Origin: Fictibacillus halophilus
GTDB lineage: Bacteria; Bacillota; Bacilli; Bacillales; Fictibacillaceae
Reading direction: 5' to 3'
DNA: 64,000 nucleotides
Assembly: GCF_016401385.1 (NCBI RefSeq)
Contig: NZ_JAEACF010000001.1
Coordinates: forward strand, 1,116,001-1,180,000
The notes beneath the pieces are model-generated. The model did not search any database. It was not told the DNA's origin and saw only the letters and a program-made list of their open reading frames with translations. Positions 48,643-57,799 of the stretch are shown here, piece after piece. The position numbers and the translations under genes are program-made. Numbering within the stretch: the stretch's first letter is position 1; each line of letters starts with the position of its first letter.

Positions 48643-49884
48643 TTGAACGCAGAAATCATAGCAGTTGGCAGTGAACTTTTATTAGGACAGATCGCAAACA
48701 CGAATGCTCAATTTATTTCAAAAGGACTTGCTGACATCGGAGTGAACGTTTTTTATCACTCAGTAGCAGGTGATAACGAGAACCGTCTCTCATCAGTTAT
48801 TCAAACAGCCAGGTCACGATCGAACCTGATCATCTTTACGGGAGGTCTTGGACCAACAAAAGACGATCTTACGAAGGAAACGATCGCAAAACTGTTTCAA
48901 AAGAAATTGGTTCATGATGAAGCTGCATTACAGTATATAACCAATTATTTTGTTCAAACCAATCGGGAGATGACACCGAACAACAAGAAGCAAGCTCTCA
49001 TTATAGAAGGATCTACCGTACTGCCAAACGATAACGGTATGGCACCTGGAATGGCGTTTACTCATGGTAACAACACGTGTATACTTCTGCCTGGACCACC
49101 TAGCGAGATGAGACCGATGTTTAACAACTATGTTATTCCTTATCTTTATTCTAAAATGGATGTACAGACTAAGTTTCATTCGCGAGTATTAAAGTTTTTT
49201 GGTATTGGAGAGTCAGTCTTAGAAACAAAGCTTCAAGATTTAATCGAAAAACAAAGCAATCCTACAATTGCGCCTTTAGCATCTGAACATGAAGTTACGA
49301 TTCGGCTGACTGCAGCTCACCCTTCAGAAACTGAGGCGAAGAGACTGCTAGATGAAGTAGAAAAAGAAGTATTAAGTCGTACAGGTTCATATTTTTATGG
49401 ATACGATGATGAAACGCTAGAGAGTCAGACTTTTGATCTTCTTCGAAATAATCAGCTGACGATTGCATCAGCCGAGAGCTTGACTGGTGGATTATTCAGC
49501 AAGATCATCACTGATTTTCCTGGTGCCTCTACTGTTTATCAAGGTGGAGTAGTTGTTTATTCGAACGCATTAAAACAATCGATGCTTAAAGTACCTCATA
49601 CTCTAATTACAGATCATGGTGTTGTTAGCTCACAATGCGCAGAGTGGATGGCAGAGGAAATTCGAAAGCAGACAAAGACTGATATCGGCATCAGTTTTAC
49701 GGGTGTTGCGGGTCCTGATGCACAAGAAGACAAGCCGGCTGGTACGGTGTTCATCGGAATATCAATTGGGAATCACACGCATTCCTACTCATTTAAACTT
49801 GCAGGTTCAAGAAAAGGAATTCGTGAAAGAGCAGTAAAGCATGGATTTAGGTATTTAAATCAATTGGTCAAAGAAGGACAATAA
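48643..49884 (+). CDS. cinA: CinA: competence/damage-inducible protein
   Basis: 413 residues. The N-terminal molybdopterin-binding-like (pyrophosphatase-type) domain starts AEIIAVGSELLLGQ and holds FTGGLGPTKDD. The C-terminal domain (from about 250) belongs to the PncC/nicotinamide-nucleotide deamidase family (SAESLTGGLFSKI, GVAGPD). Start uncertain: TTG 48643 has AGGGAG about ten bases upstream, GTG 48634 is too close to it, and the ATG at 48638 is out of frame. It precedes recA as in B. subtilis. Confidence 0.92.
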   Translation: MNAEIIAVGSELLLGQIANTNAQFISKGLADIGVNVFYHSVAGDNENRLSSVIQTARSRSNLIIFTGGLGPTKDDLTKETIAKLFQKKLVHDEAALQYITNYFVQTNREMTPNNKKQALIIEGSTVLPNDNGMAPGMAFTHGNNTCILLPGPPSEMRPMFNNYVIPYLYSKMDVQTKFHSRVLKFFGIGESVLETKLQDLIEKQSNPTIAPLASEHEVTIRLTAAHPSETEAKRLLDEVEKEVLSRTGSYFYGYDDETLESQTFDLLRNNQLTIASAESLTGGLFSKIITDFPGASTVYQGGVVVYSNALKQSMLKVPHTLITDHGVVSSQCAEWMAEEIRKQTKTDIGISFTGVAGPDAQEDKPAGTVFIGISIGNHTHSYSFKLAGSRKGIRERAVKHGFRYLNQLVKEGQ

Positions 49885-49890
49885 AAAAAT

Positions 49891-49904
49891 CGAATAAATG
49901 TTCG
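49891..49904 (+). promoter_or_regulatory. LexA (SOS) box upstream of recA
   Basis: CGAATAAATGTTCG against the Gram-positive LexA consensus CGAACnnnnGTTCG, with one mismatch. It lies eight bases before the recA -35 box, a position that fits repression. Confidence 0.8.
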
Positions 49905-49912
49905 TAAAATGA

Positions 49913-49941
49913 TTGGCAAATGAACAAAAAAGAGATATGAT
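49913..49941 (+). promoter_or_regulatory. Sigma-A promoter for recA
   Basis: TTGGCA, 17 bases, TATGAT, about 70 bases before the recA start. Confidence 0.78.
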
Positions 49942-50010
49942 AGAGAAGTAGCAAGTAACAGAATTAATGAAACAAAAATACATGTAAAATGAATTTGAGG
50001 AGTGAATTGA

Positions 50011-51057
50011 ATGAGCGATAGAAAAGCAGCTCTAGATATGGCTCTACGCCAAATTGAAAAGCAGTTCGGTAAAGGTTCCATCATGAAATTGGGTGAACAA
50101 ACAGAACAGCGAATCTCAACAGTTTCCAGTGGATCGATCACTTTAGACATCGCACTTGGAATCGGCGGTTATCCTCGCGGAAGAATTATCGAAGTATACG
50201 GGCCTGAATCATCTGGTAAAACAACTGTTGCCCTTCATGCCATTGCAGAAGTCCAACGTAATGGTGGACAAGCGGCATTCATTGATGCTGAGCATGCACT
50301 TGACCCTGAATATGCACAAAAGCTAGGCGTTAATATTGATGAGCTCTTATTGTCTCAGCCTGACACAGGCGAACAAGCGTTAGAGATTGCTGAAGCTCTC
50401 GTAAGAAGTGGAGCAGTAGATATTTTAATCATTGACTCCGTTGCTGCCCTTGTTCCTAAAGCTGAGATCGAAGGGGAAATGGGAGATTCTCATGTTGGTC
50501 TTCAAGCTCGTCTAATGTCTCAAGCGCTTCGTAAGCTTTCGGGTGCCATTAATAAATCGAAAACCATCGCGGTATTCATCAACCAAATTCGTGAGAAAGT
50601 TGGCGTTATGTTCGGAAACCCTGAAACAACACCAGGGGGAAGAGCTTTAAAATTCTACTCATCCGTTCGTCTAGAAGTACGTCGTGCTGAACAGCTGAAA
50701 CAAGGACAGGATGTTGTTGGTAATAAAACAAAGATTAAAGTCGTAAAAAATAAAGTAGCTCCACCGTTTAGAACGGCTGAGGTTGATATCATGTACGGAG
50801 AAGGAATCTCGTATCAAGGTGAGATTCTCGATATCGGTTCGGACATTGACATCGTTCAAAAGAGTGGTGCTTGGTATTCTTACGAAGGCGAACGTTTAGG
50901 TCAAGGACGTGAGAACTCTAAGCAATTCCTGAAAGAAAACCCTGAGATTGCATCAGCAATCGTAGCAGAGATCCGCAACTATTATCAGCTAGAAGGCAAA
51001 GCGACAGCTGAAGTAGAAGCTCCTTCCTTAGAGGAAGAGTTTGAGTTAACAGAATAG
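50011..51057 (+). CDS. recA: Recombinase RecA
   Basis: ATP-dependent strand-exchange protein that also activates LexA self-cleavage. It is 348 residues with no intein. Walker [10 protein letters not shown] at 64-72, Walker [11 protein letters not shown], and the L2 loop [14 protein letters not shown] are present. The C-terminus is acidic (LEEEFELTE). GAGGAG precedes the ATG. Own promoter with a LexA box, own terminator. Confidence 0.98.
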   Translation: MSDRKAALDMALRQIEKQFGKGSIMKLGEQTEQRISTVSSGSITLDIALGIGGYPRGRIIEVYGPESSGKTTVALHAIAEVQRNGGQAAFIDAEHALDPEYAQKLGVNIDELLLSQPDTGEQALEIAEALVRSGAVDILIIDSVAALVPKAEIEGEMGDSHVGLQARLMSQALRKLSGAINKSKTIAVFINQIREKVGVMFGNPETTPGGRALKFYSSVRLEVRRAEQLKQGQDVVGNKTKIKVVKNKVAPPFRTAEVDIMYGEGISYQGEILDIGSDIDIVQKSGAWYSYEGERLGQGRENSKQFLKENPEIASAIVAEIRNYYQLEGKATAEVEAPSLEEEFELTE

Positions 51058-51065
51058 CAATCGTG

Positions 51066-51096
51066 AAGACTGGTCAAGTGCGACCGGTCTTTTTCT
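51066..51096 (+). terminator. Terminator after recA
   Basis: AAGACTGGTC / GACCGGTCTT hairpin with T tail. Confidence 0.85.
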
Positions 51097-51267
51097 GTTT
51101 TAATGCATCTTTTCTAAAGTATAATTGTTTTCATGCTAAATCGGAGATTAATCTCTATAGAGTGACAAAAAGCAACTAGAATAGCTCCACTGAATAGTGA
51201 ATATAGCAGGCAAAATATGCTCCTTGCTATTTTTAAGTCAACCAATTATTATAGAAGATTGACTCTC
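51097..51267. other. Gap between recA and rny; no pbpX
   Basis: The 375 bases between recA and rny contain the recA terminator, an isolated TATAAT at 51120-51125 with no good -35, and the rny promoter. No gene is visible. In B. subtilis pbpX lies here. Confidence 0.55.
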
Positions 51268-51296
51268 TTGACAAGCCTTTAGCACACCTATAAAAT
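51268..51296 (+). promoter_or_regulatory. Sigma-A promoter for rny
   Basis: Perfect TTGACA, 17 bases, TAAAAT. It would give a leader of about 130 bases before rny. Confidence 0.75.
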
Positions 51297-51432
51297 GAAG
51301 ATATATTTTGATTTCTTATGAAATTAAAAGATATGTATAGAATTTGTACGACATGAATGGTGCACAGCACATGTAAGACGATTGACGCCAAAAATGCAGT
51401 ATGAAAAGCAGAAAGCAAGAGGAGGTGGGAAT

Positions 51433-52998
51433 ATGCCAAGTTTAGCAGTATTCATCTCCAGTTTGCTTGTCTCACTAGGTGTCGGTGCTATTGTCGGATA
51501 TCTTGTTAGGAAATCAATTGCTGAAGCGAAGATTTCAAGCGCAGAACGAGCAGCTGCGCAAATTGTTGAAGATGCAAAGCGCGATGCTGACGCCAGCAAG
51601 AAAGAAGCGCTGTTAGAAGCAAAAGATGAAATCCATAAGCTACGTACCGAAGCTGAACGCGAAATTCGCGAACGTCGAAACGAGCTTCAAAAACAAGAAC
51701 ATCGATTGGTTCAAAAAGAAGAGATCCTAGACAGAAAAAGTGAAACTCTTGACAAAAAAGAGGAATCTTTAGAGCGACGTGAGGAGTCTCTCACCAAAAA
51801 ACAGCGACAAATTGAAGAGATTGAAAGCAAAGTGGAGGAATTGCTAGAAGAACAACAGCGAGAGCTTGAGCGCATTTCCAGCATTACCAGGGATGAAGCC
51901 CGCCAAATTATCATGACTGAAACTGAGAACGAGATGACACATGAGTTGGCGATGATGGTAAAAGAAATGGAGAACCGCGCGAAAGAAGAAGCGGACAAGA
52001 AAGCAAAAGAAATTCTTTCCCTAGCTATCCAACGCTGTGCAGCCGATCACGTAGCAGAAACTACAGTTTCTGTCGTAAACCTTCCTAACGATGAAATGAA
52101 AGGAAGAATTATTGGACGTGAAGGACGAAACATTAGGACATTAGAAACGTTAACTGGAATTGACTTAATTATTGATGACACTCCAGAAGCCGTTATTCTA
52201 TCTGGTTTTGATCCGATCCGCCGTGAAATTGCACGTATGGCTTTGGACAAGCTTGTACAGGATGGAAGAATTCACCCTGCACGAATTGAAGAGATGGTTG
52301 AAAAATCACGTCGAGAAGTGGATGAGTATATCCGCGAAGTAGGAGAACAGACAACTTTTGAAGTTGGTGTTCACGGACTTCATCCTGATTTGATTAAGAT
52401 TCTTGGTCGTTTAAAGTATCGTACAAGTTACGGTCAAAACGTACTAAAACATTCAACTGAAGTGGCTTACTTAGCTGGATTAATGGCAGCTGAAGTAGGA
52501 GAAGACGTTCATCTTGCAAGACGAGCTGGTTTGCTTCATGATATTGGTAAAGCAATCGACCATGAAGTAGAAGGCAGTCACGTTGATATTGGTGTTGAAC
52601 TTGCTACGAAGTACAAGGAACATCCAGTAGTAATCAACAGCATTGCGTCTCACCATGGAGACACTGAAGCAACTTCAATCATAGCAACTCTTGTTGCAGC
52701 AGCCGATGCACTTTCTGCTGCAAGACCAGGAGCACGCCGTGAAACGCTTGAAACGTATATCCGCAGACTTGAAAAGTTAGAAGAGATTTCAGAATCATTT
52801 GATGGTGTTGAAAAATCTTTTGCGATCCAAGCAGGCCGTGAGATACGTATCATGGTTAAACCGGATATGATTGATGATGTAGCATCATACCGACTAGCAC
52901 GTGATATTACGAAAAAGATTGAAAGTGAACTGGATTATCCAGGACACATTAAAGTTACAGTCATTCGTGAGACTCGAGCAGTTGAATACGCAAAATAA
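51433..52998 (+). CDS. rny: Ribonuclease Y
   Basis: Membrane-anchored endoribonuclease that starts bulk mRNA decay. It is 521 residues. N-terminal transmembrane helix (about 4-25), a long charged coiled coil (about 30-200), a KH domain ([19 protein letters not shown]), and an HD domain with HSTEVA and [17 protein letters not shown] precedes ATG 51433; the in-frame extension from 51382 is rejected. RicA, which modulates RNase Y in B. subtilis, is encoded at 60726. Confidence 0.97.
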   Translation: MPSLAVFISSLLVSLGVGAIVGYLVRKSIAEAKISSAERAAAQIVEDAKRDADASKKEALLEAKDEIHKLRTEAEREIRERRNELQKQEHRLVQKEEILDRKSETLDKKEESLERREESLTKKQRQIEEIESKVEELLEEQQRELERISSITRDEARQIIMTETENEMTHELAMMVKEMENRAKEEADKKAKEILSLAIQRCAADHVAETTVSVVNLPNDEMKGRIIGREGRNIRTLETLTGIDLIIDDTPEAVILSGFDPIRREIARMALDKLVQDGRIHPARIEEMVEKSRREVDEYIREVGEQTTFEVGVHGLHPDLIKILGRLKYRTSYGQNVLKHSTEVAYLAGLMAAEVGEDVHLARRAGLLHDIGKAIDHEVEGSHVDIGVELATKYKEHPVVINSIASHHGDTEATSIIATLVAAADALSAARPGARRETLETYIRRLEKLEEISESFDGVEKSFAIQAGREIRIMVKPDMIDDVASYRLARDITKKIESELDYPGHIKVTVIRETRAVEYAK

Positions 52999-53003
52999 AC
53001 AAA

Positions 53004-53038
53004 CAAAGCGGTGGGAGATCAATTCCATCGCTTTTTTA
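53004..53038 (+). terminator. Terminator after rny
   Basis: AAAGCGGTGGGA / TTCCATCGCTTT hairpin with T run. Confidence 0.8.
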
Positions 53039-53261
53039 TATGAAAAATTTAGCGGCTAGTTAATGCTTGAAAAAAAGATAAGGAAAAAGGTATAGCACAT
53101 TAAAACTGTTTACTCGTTAGGTCAATCACAGTTTTTTTCATAAAAAACCACATTATGGTTTGAAAGAACTTTGTTAAGGGTACTAGAATACCGGGGTTTA
53201 TTCATAGGGCAGCTGCTTTAGCAAAACAGCAAAAAGAGAGAGAATACTCAATTTTGTTTCG
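53039..53261. other. Gap between rny and spoVS; no ymdB
   Basis: About 220 bases of AT-rich, non-coding sequence between the rny terminator and the spoVS promoter. B. subtilis and many relatives carry ymdB here; no remnant is recognisable in any frame. Confidence 0.6.
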
Positions 53262-53291
53262 GCAGGAATACAAGCCTTAATCAATGAATAT
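53262..53291 (+). promoter_or_regulatory. Sigma-H promoter for spoVS
   Basis: GCAGGAATA, 12 bases, AATGAATAT: a full match to the sigma-H pattern RnAGGAwww / RnnGAATww. spoVS is sigma-H dependent in B. subtilis. Confidence 0.8.
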
Positions 53292-53329
53292 AGTAGAACA
53301 GGTATCTATCCTGAAGGAGGTTCTAAACA

Positions 53330-53590
53330 ATGGAAATATTAAAAGTTTCAGCAAAATCTAACCCCAACTCTGTAGCTGGTGCACTTGCTGGCGTTCTCCG
53401 AGAACGTGGAGGCGCTGAAATTCAGGCAATCGGAGCAGGTGCATTAAACCAAGCTGTTAAAGCAGTAGCTATCGCACGAGGTTTCGTAGCACCGAGCGGA
53501 GTTGACCTCATTTGTATTCCAGCATTTACAGATATCTTAATCGATGGGGAAGAAAGAACGGCCATTAAATTAATTGTTGAACCACGCTAA
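53330..53590 (+). CDS. spoVS: Stage V sporulation protein S
   Basis: 86-residue Alba-like small protein, highly conserved in sporeformers, acting at stage V and in septation control. The sequence MEILKVSAKSNPNSVAGALA and VKAVAIARGFVAPSGVDL are near invariant. AAGGAGG precedes the ATG. It stands alone between a sigma-H promoter and a strong terminator. Confidence 0.97.
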   Translation: MEILKVSAKSNPNSVAGALAGVLRERGGAEIQAIGAGALNQAVKAVAIARGFVAPSGVDLICIPAFTDILIDGEERTAIKLIVEPR

Positions 53591-53599
53591 TTAAAGTGA

Positions 53600-53637
53600 A
53601 ACCTGCTTGCTCATTCAAATGAGCAAGCAGGTTTTTA
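53600..53637 (+). terminator. Terminator after spoVS
   Basis: ACCTGCTTGCTCAT / ATGAGCAAGCAGGT, a perfect 14-bp stem followed by T. Confidence 0.92.
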
Positions 53638-53731
53638 GTTTTATAGACTTATTTTCATTTTAGAAGAGATCAGGAGAATAAGAGAAGGAAATGGGGAAAC
53701 ATATCTAGAATTCTAAGAGAGTACCAATTTT

Positions 53732-53745
53732 TTTAAGCGTTTTCA
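53732..53745 (+). promoter_or_regulatory. Candidate CcpA cre site upstream of korA
   Basis: TTTAAGCGTTTTCA matches the cre consensus TGwAArCGnTwwCA at all but the second base. It lies about 47 bases upstream of the -35 box of the candidate korA promoter. Confidence 0.6.
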
Positions 53746-53791
53746 TTTATTTACATTATTTGTAATAGTTTGAATGATACTAGGCGAATAC

Positions 53792-53820
53792 TTGCATTTT
53801 TATAAAGTTAAGTCTAGAAT
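53792..53820 (+). promoter_or_regulatory. Sigma-A promoter for korAB
   Basis: TTGCAT, 17 bases, TAGAAT; the start would be near 53827. Confidence 0.6.
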
Positions 53821-53848
53821 TGTAGACGTTTAGTACATAATTTTAGTA

Positions 53849-53866
53849 AACGTGATAAAGCACGTT
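53849..53866 (+). promoter_or_regulatory. Operator-like inverted repeat in the korA leader
   Basis: AACGTG, six bases, CACGTT: a perfect 6-bp dyad about 22 bases after the predicted start point and 80 before korA. The binding protein is unknown. Confidence 0.4.
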
Positions 53867-53944
53867 CAACACAACATGAAACCATACTAAATCAAACTAT
53901 TGATTGAAAAAATTAACGTTTGGGTTACTGAAAGGGTGGAGTAC

Positions 53945-55687
53945 ATGATTGATCAACTTTCCTGGAAAGTTGGCGGACAGCAAGGTGAAGGAATTGATAG
54001 TACAGGTGAAATTTTTGCGATGGCACTCAACCGCCAGGGCTACTATCTGTATAGCTATCGACACTTTTCTTCCAGAATTAAAGGCGGTCATACCAACAAT
54101 AAAATTCGTGTAAGCACGAGTGAAACCCGTTCGATCTCTGATGATCTTGATATTTTAATAGCATTCGATCAAGAAACGATCGATGTGAATGTACATGAGC
54201 TTCGCGATGGAGGAGTAGTGATTGGAGATTCAAAATTCAATCCTACTGTTCCGGACGACCTTAATGTTAGATTATATGCGGTGCCTTTTACAGAGATTGC
54301 AAGCGAGCTTGGCACATCTCTAATGAAAAACATGGTAGCGATCGGAGCGACTAGCGCTGTTTTAGGTCTTCCTGTGGAAAGCTATTTAGAAGTTGTAGAA
54401 GAGATTTTTGCTCGTAAAGGTGCAAAAGTTGTAGAAAAGAATATGGAAGCGATCCAAAAAGGTGCAGACCATTTCAATGAATTATCTGGTGGCCAGATCG
54501 ATGGCTTTCAATTAAATAAAGCAGACGGCAAAAAGAGAATGTTCATGATTGGTAATGATGCAATCGCTTTAGGATTTGTAGCAGGAGGCGTTCGATTCAT
54601 GTCCGCTTACCCGATCACACCAGCATCAGAGATCATGGAGTATCTGATTAAAAAGCTGCCAGAGTTTGGCGGAACGGTTATTCAAACAGAGGATGAGATT
54701 GCTGCTTGTACGATGGCAATTGGAGCGAACTATGCAGGGGTACGTACGATTACCTCTTCAGCAGGGCCAGGTCTATCATTAATGATGGAAGCGTTAGGTC
54801 TTTCTGGAATGACAGAAGTTCCTTTAGTAGTTGTAGACACTCAGCGTGGAGGTCCTTCAACAGGATTGCCTACAAAACAAGAGCAATCCGATTTGATGGC
54901 GATGATCTATGGTACGCATGGTGAGATTCCTAAAGTGGTTATGGCACCAAGTACGGTTGAGGAAGCATTTTATGACGCTGTTGAGGCGCTAAATATTGCA
55001 GAAGAATATCAGATTCCTGTTATTCTGCTTACAGATCTACAGCTATCGCTAGGTAAACAATCGGTAGAACCATTAGATTATAGCCGCGTAGAGATTCGAC
55101 GTGGGAAGCTGGATCCAAAACAAGAGCTCCCAGATACAGATGATAAAGATGGATACTTTAAGCGTTATGAAGTAACAGAAGATGGTATTTCTCCTCGCGT
55201 AATCCCAGGTATGAAGAATGGGATACACCATGTAACAGGTGTTGAACATGATGAGACAGGAAAGCCGTCTGAAGTAGCAGCTAATCGTCAAAAACAGATG
55301 GATAAACGTCTGCGTAAACTTCAAAACCTACGTTTTAACGTACCTGTTGTTAAACAAGCTCCTCATGAAGAAGCGGATATTCTTTTAGTCGGTTTCAACT
55401 CAACAAGAGGAGTTATTGAAGAAGCAATTCCTCGATTAGAAGCAGATGGATTAAAAGTCAATCATGCTCACATTCGTTTGATCCATCCGTTCCCTGCCGA
55501 TGAGATGAAGTCGATGATCGACAACGCAAAGAGCGTTATCGTAGTTGAGAACAACGCGACAGGACAGCTGGCGAACATATTAAAAATGAATGTTGGACAG
55601 CATGAGAAAATTAAAAACTTGTTAAAATATGATGGGAATCCTTTCTTACCATCAGAAGTTGTCATGAAATGCAAGGAGCTGGTTTAA
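53945..55687 (+). CDS. korA: 2-oxoacid:ferredoxin oxidoreductase subunit alpha
   Basis: 580-residue fusion of the gamma domain (1 to about 190, SWKVGGQQGEGIDSTG) and the alpha domain (about 205-580, MSAYPITPASEIMEYL and TEDEIAACTMAIGANYAGVRT). With KorB it oxidatively decarboxylates a 2-oxoacid, probably 2-oxoglutarate, to the acyl-CoA, reducing ferredoxin. ATG 53945 has GGGTGGAG upstream; the TTG-initiated extension to 53900 has no binding site. korB begins one base after its stop. Substrate is inferred from family and gene pairing. Confidence 0.88.
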   Translation: MIDQLSWKVGGQQGEGIDSTGEIFAMALNRQGYYLYSYRHFSSRIKGGHTNNKIRVSTSETRSISDDLDILIAFDQETIDVNVHELRDGGVVIGDSKFNPTVPDDLNVRLYAVPFTEIASELGTSLMKNMVAIGATSAVLGLPVESYLEVVEEIFARKGAKVVEKNMEAIQKGADHFNELSGGQIDGFQLNKADGKKRMFMIGNDAIALGFVAGGVRFMSAYPITPASEIMEYLIKKLPEFGGTVIQTEDEIAACTMAIGANYAGVRTITSSAGPGLSLMMEALGLSGMTEVPLVVVDTQRGGPSTGLPTKQEQSDLMAMIYGTHGEIPKVVMAPSTVEEAFYDAVEALNIAEEYQIPVILLTDLQLSLGKQSVEPLDYSRVEIRRGKLDPKQELPDTDDKDGYFKRYEVTEDGISPRVIPGMKNGIHHVTGVEHDETGKPSEVAANRQKQMDKRLRKLQNLRFNVPVVKQAPHEEADILLVGFNSTRGVIEEAIPRLEADGLKVNHAHIRLIHPFPADEMKSMIDNAKSVIVVENNATGQLANILKMNVGQHEKIKNLLKYDGNPFLPSEVVMKCKELV

Positions 55688-55688
55688 T

Positions 55689-56555
55689 ATGGCTACATTT
55701 AAAGATTTTCGTAACAGCATCAAACCAAACTGGTGCCCAGGATGTGGAGATTTTTCTGTACAAGCGGCTATTCAAAGGGCAGCTGCAAATGTAGGTTTAG
55801 AACCAGATGACCTTGCTGTCGTATCGGGAATCGGCTGTTCAGGACGTATTTCAGGGTATATCAAATCTTATGGTTTCCACGGAATCCATGGCCGTTCATT
55901 GCCGATCGCACAAGGTGTAAAGATGGCAAACCGTGATCTCACTGTTATCGCTTCAGGTGGTGATGGAGACGGATTCGCGATTGGAATGGGTCATACCGTA
56001 CATGCGATCAGACGAAACATCGATATTACTTATATTGTTATGGACAACCAGATTTATGGTTTAACAAAAGGGCAAACATCACCTCGATCTGATGTTGGAT
56101 TTAAAACGAAGAGTACACCAGAAGGATCTGTAGAATCAGCGATCGGAGTAATGGAACTTGCTTTAACTGCTGGAGCTACGTTTGTTGCTCAAAGTTTTTC
56201 AACGGACTTAAAAGAGTTAACATCGATCATCGAAGCAGGAATCAACCACAAAGGCTTCTCATTGATCAATGTATTCTCCCCATGTGTGACATACAATAAA
56301 GTGAACACATACGATTGGTTTAAAGAGCATCTCGTATCTTTAAGCACGATTGAAGACTATGATTCTTCAAACCGTATGATGGCTATGCAGACACTAATGG
56401 AAAACAAAGGTCTTGTAAAAGGGATCATCTATCAAGATAAGGTAAAACCTTCTTATCAAGATCTTGCACACGGATACAGCAAAGAAGCACTTGCAAAAGT
56501 TGATTTGAACTTACCTGAAGAAAAGTTCAATCAATTGATGGCAGAATTTATGTAA
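55689..56555 (+). CDS. korB: 2-oxoacid:ferredoxin oxidoreductase subunit beta
   Basis: 288-residue thiamine-diphosphate and 4Fe-4S subunit. Cluster Cys are visible in WCPGCGD (16 and 19), GIGCSGR and FSPCVTYN. The TPP motif is SGGDGDGFAIG with the downstream NQIYGLTKGQ. It follows korA with one base between and has AAGGAG upstream. A terminator follows, separating korAB from tdh. Confidence 0.9.
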   Translation: MATFKDFRNSIKPNWCPGCGDFSVQAAIQRAAANVGLEPDDLAVVSGIGCSGRISGYIKSYGFHGIHGRSLPIAQGVKMANRDLTVIASGGDGDGFAIGMGHTVHAIRRNIDITYIVMDNQIYGLTKGQTSPRSDVGFKTKSTPEGSVESAIGVMELALTAGATFVAQSFSTDLKELTSIIEAGINHKGFSLINVFSPCVTYNKVNTYDWFKEHLVSLSTIEDYDSSNRMMAMQTLMENKGLVKGIIYQDKVKPSYQDLAHGYSKEALAKVDLNLPEEKFNQLMAEFM

Positions 56556-56559
56556 GACA

Positions 56560-56597
56560 GAGCTCTTCTCCTAAAATAGGAGAGGGGCTTTTTTTCT
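56560..56597 (+). terminator. Terminator after korB
   Basis: AGCTCTTCTCCT / AGGAGAGGGGCT hairpin (wobbles) with a seven-T run. Confidence 0.85.
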
Positions 56598-56664
56598 TAA
56601 TAAAAAATTTTTGTGAAATTTTTTTTGGGTATCCGCGAATGTCCGCTTGGGATGGACACTGCTC

Positions 56665-56693
56665 TTTACCTTGTTGTTCAATCCATGTACAAT
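56665..56693 (+). promoter_or_regulatory. Candidate sigma-A promoter for tdh-kbl
   Basis: TTTACC, 17 bases, TACAAT, about 45 bases before tdh. Confidence 0.5.
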
Positions 56694-56737
56694 AATTTAT
56701 GGATATGATATTTAAGGTTTTAGTGAGGGGTGTTTCT

Positions 56738-57778
56738 GTGCAAGGAAAAATGAAAGCAATAGTTAAGCATCATGCGGGTTATGGAGCTAGATTAGAAACA
56801 GTAGATATTCCTGAAATTAATGAGAATGAAGTATTGATCAAAGTTAAAGCAACTTCGATCTGTGGAACAGATGTCCATATTTACACATGGGATGAATGGT
56901 CACAGAGTCGTGTGAAAACGCCATATGTATTCGGACATGAGTTTTCAGGTGTTGTTGAAAAAGTAGGAAGTGCTGTTACAAATGTCTCTGTTGGAGATCA
57001 TGTTTCAGCTGAAACACATATAGTCTGTCATTCTTGTCCACAATGTCTTAAAGGACAGTTTCACATCTGTAAGAACACAAAGATTATCGGCGTCGATACT
57101 CATGGCTGTTTTGCAGAGTATGTAGCAATGCCATCAGAGAACATCTGGAAAAATGATTCTAAGATGCCGTTTGAACATGGTTCGATTCAAGAGCCGATGG
57201 GAAATGCTGTTCATACTGTGTTAGCTGGTGATGTTGCAGGTAAAACAGTTGCTGTCATCGGATGTGGCCCGATAGGAGTAATGGCGGTTAACGTTGCAAA
57301 AGCAGCAGGTGCAAGTCAGGTAATCGCTATCGATCTGAACGATTATCGTTTAGATCTTGCTAAAAAAGTAGGTGCGACAGAAGTGATCAACCCGAAATCC
57401 ATTGATCCAGTTGAAAAAGTAATGCATTTAACAGATGGTAATGGGGTGGATGTTGTTTGTGAGATGAGCGGTCATCCTGTTGCGATCGATCAAGGATTCA
57501 AGATGATCACAAACGGCGGTCGTGTTTCAATACTAAGCCTGCCTGTAAAGCCTGTTGAAATCGACCTAACGAACGATGTAGTATTTAAAGGAGTTACGGT
57601 TCAAGGAATTACGGGAAGAAAAATGTATGAAACATGGCAACAGGTTTCAGGACTTTTACAGTCAGGAAATATGCATCCAGAAACGATCATTACTCATACA
57701 CTTCCACTTGAAAAGTTTGAAGAAGGCTTTGATCTCATGATAAAAGGAAATTGCGGAAAAGTAGTTCTTATTCCTTAA
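56738..57778 (+). CDS. tdh: L-threonine 3-dehydrogenase
   Basis: Zinc-dependent medium-chain dehydrogenase oxidising threonine to 2-amino-3-ketobutyrate with NAD. It is 346 residues. Catalytic zinc ligand Cys42 (SICGTDVH) and the GHE motif near 67; structural zinc Cys cluster CHSCPQC...C near 97-111; NAD motif GCGPIGVMAV near 170. GTG 56738 has GAGGGGTG five bases upstream and gives MQGKMKA, aligning with B. subtilis Tdh. kbl follows 21 bases later, completing threonine degradation to glycine. Confidence 0.94.
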   Translation: MQGKMKAIVKHHAGYGARLETVDIPEINENEVLIKVKATSICGTDVHIYTWDEWSQSRVKTPYVFGHEFSGVVEKVGSAVTNVSVGDHVSAETHIVCHSCPQCLKGQFHICKNTKIIGVDTHGCFAEYVAMPSENIWKNDSKMPFEHGSIQEPMGNAVHTVLAGDVAGKTVAVIGCGPIGVMAVNVAKAAGASQVIAIDLNDYRLDLAKKVGATEVINPKSIDPVEKVMHLTDGNGVDVVCEMSGHPVAIDQGFKMITNGGRVSILSLPVKPVEIDLTNDVVFKGVTVQGITGRKMYETWQQVSGLLQSGNMHPETIITHTLPLEKFEEGFDLMIKGNCGKVVLIP

Positions 57779-57799
57779 AATCGAAAGGGGCAAAACATC

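Noticed and set aside
50011..51057. Intein in recA, as seen in some bacteria
   Set aside because: RecA is a normal 348 residues with uninterrupted motifs.
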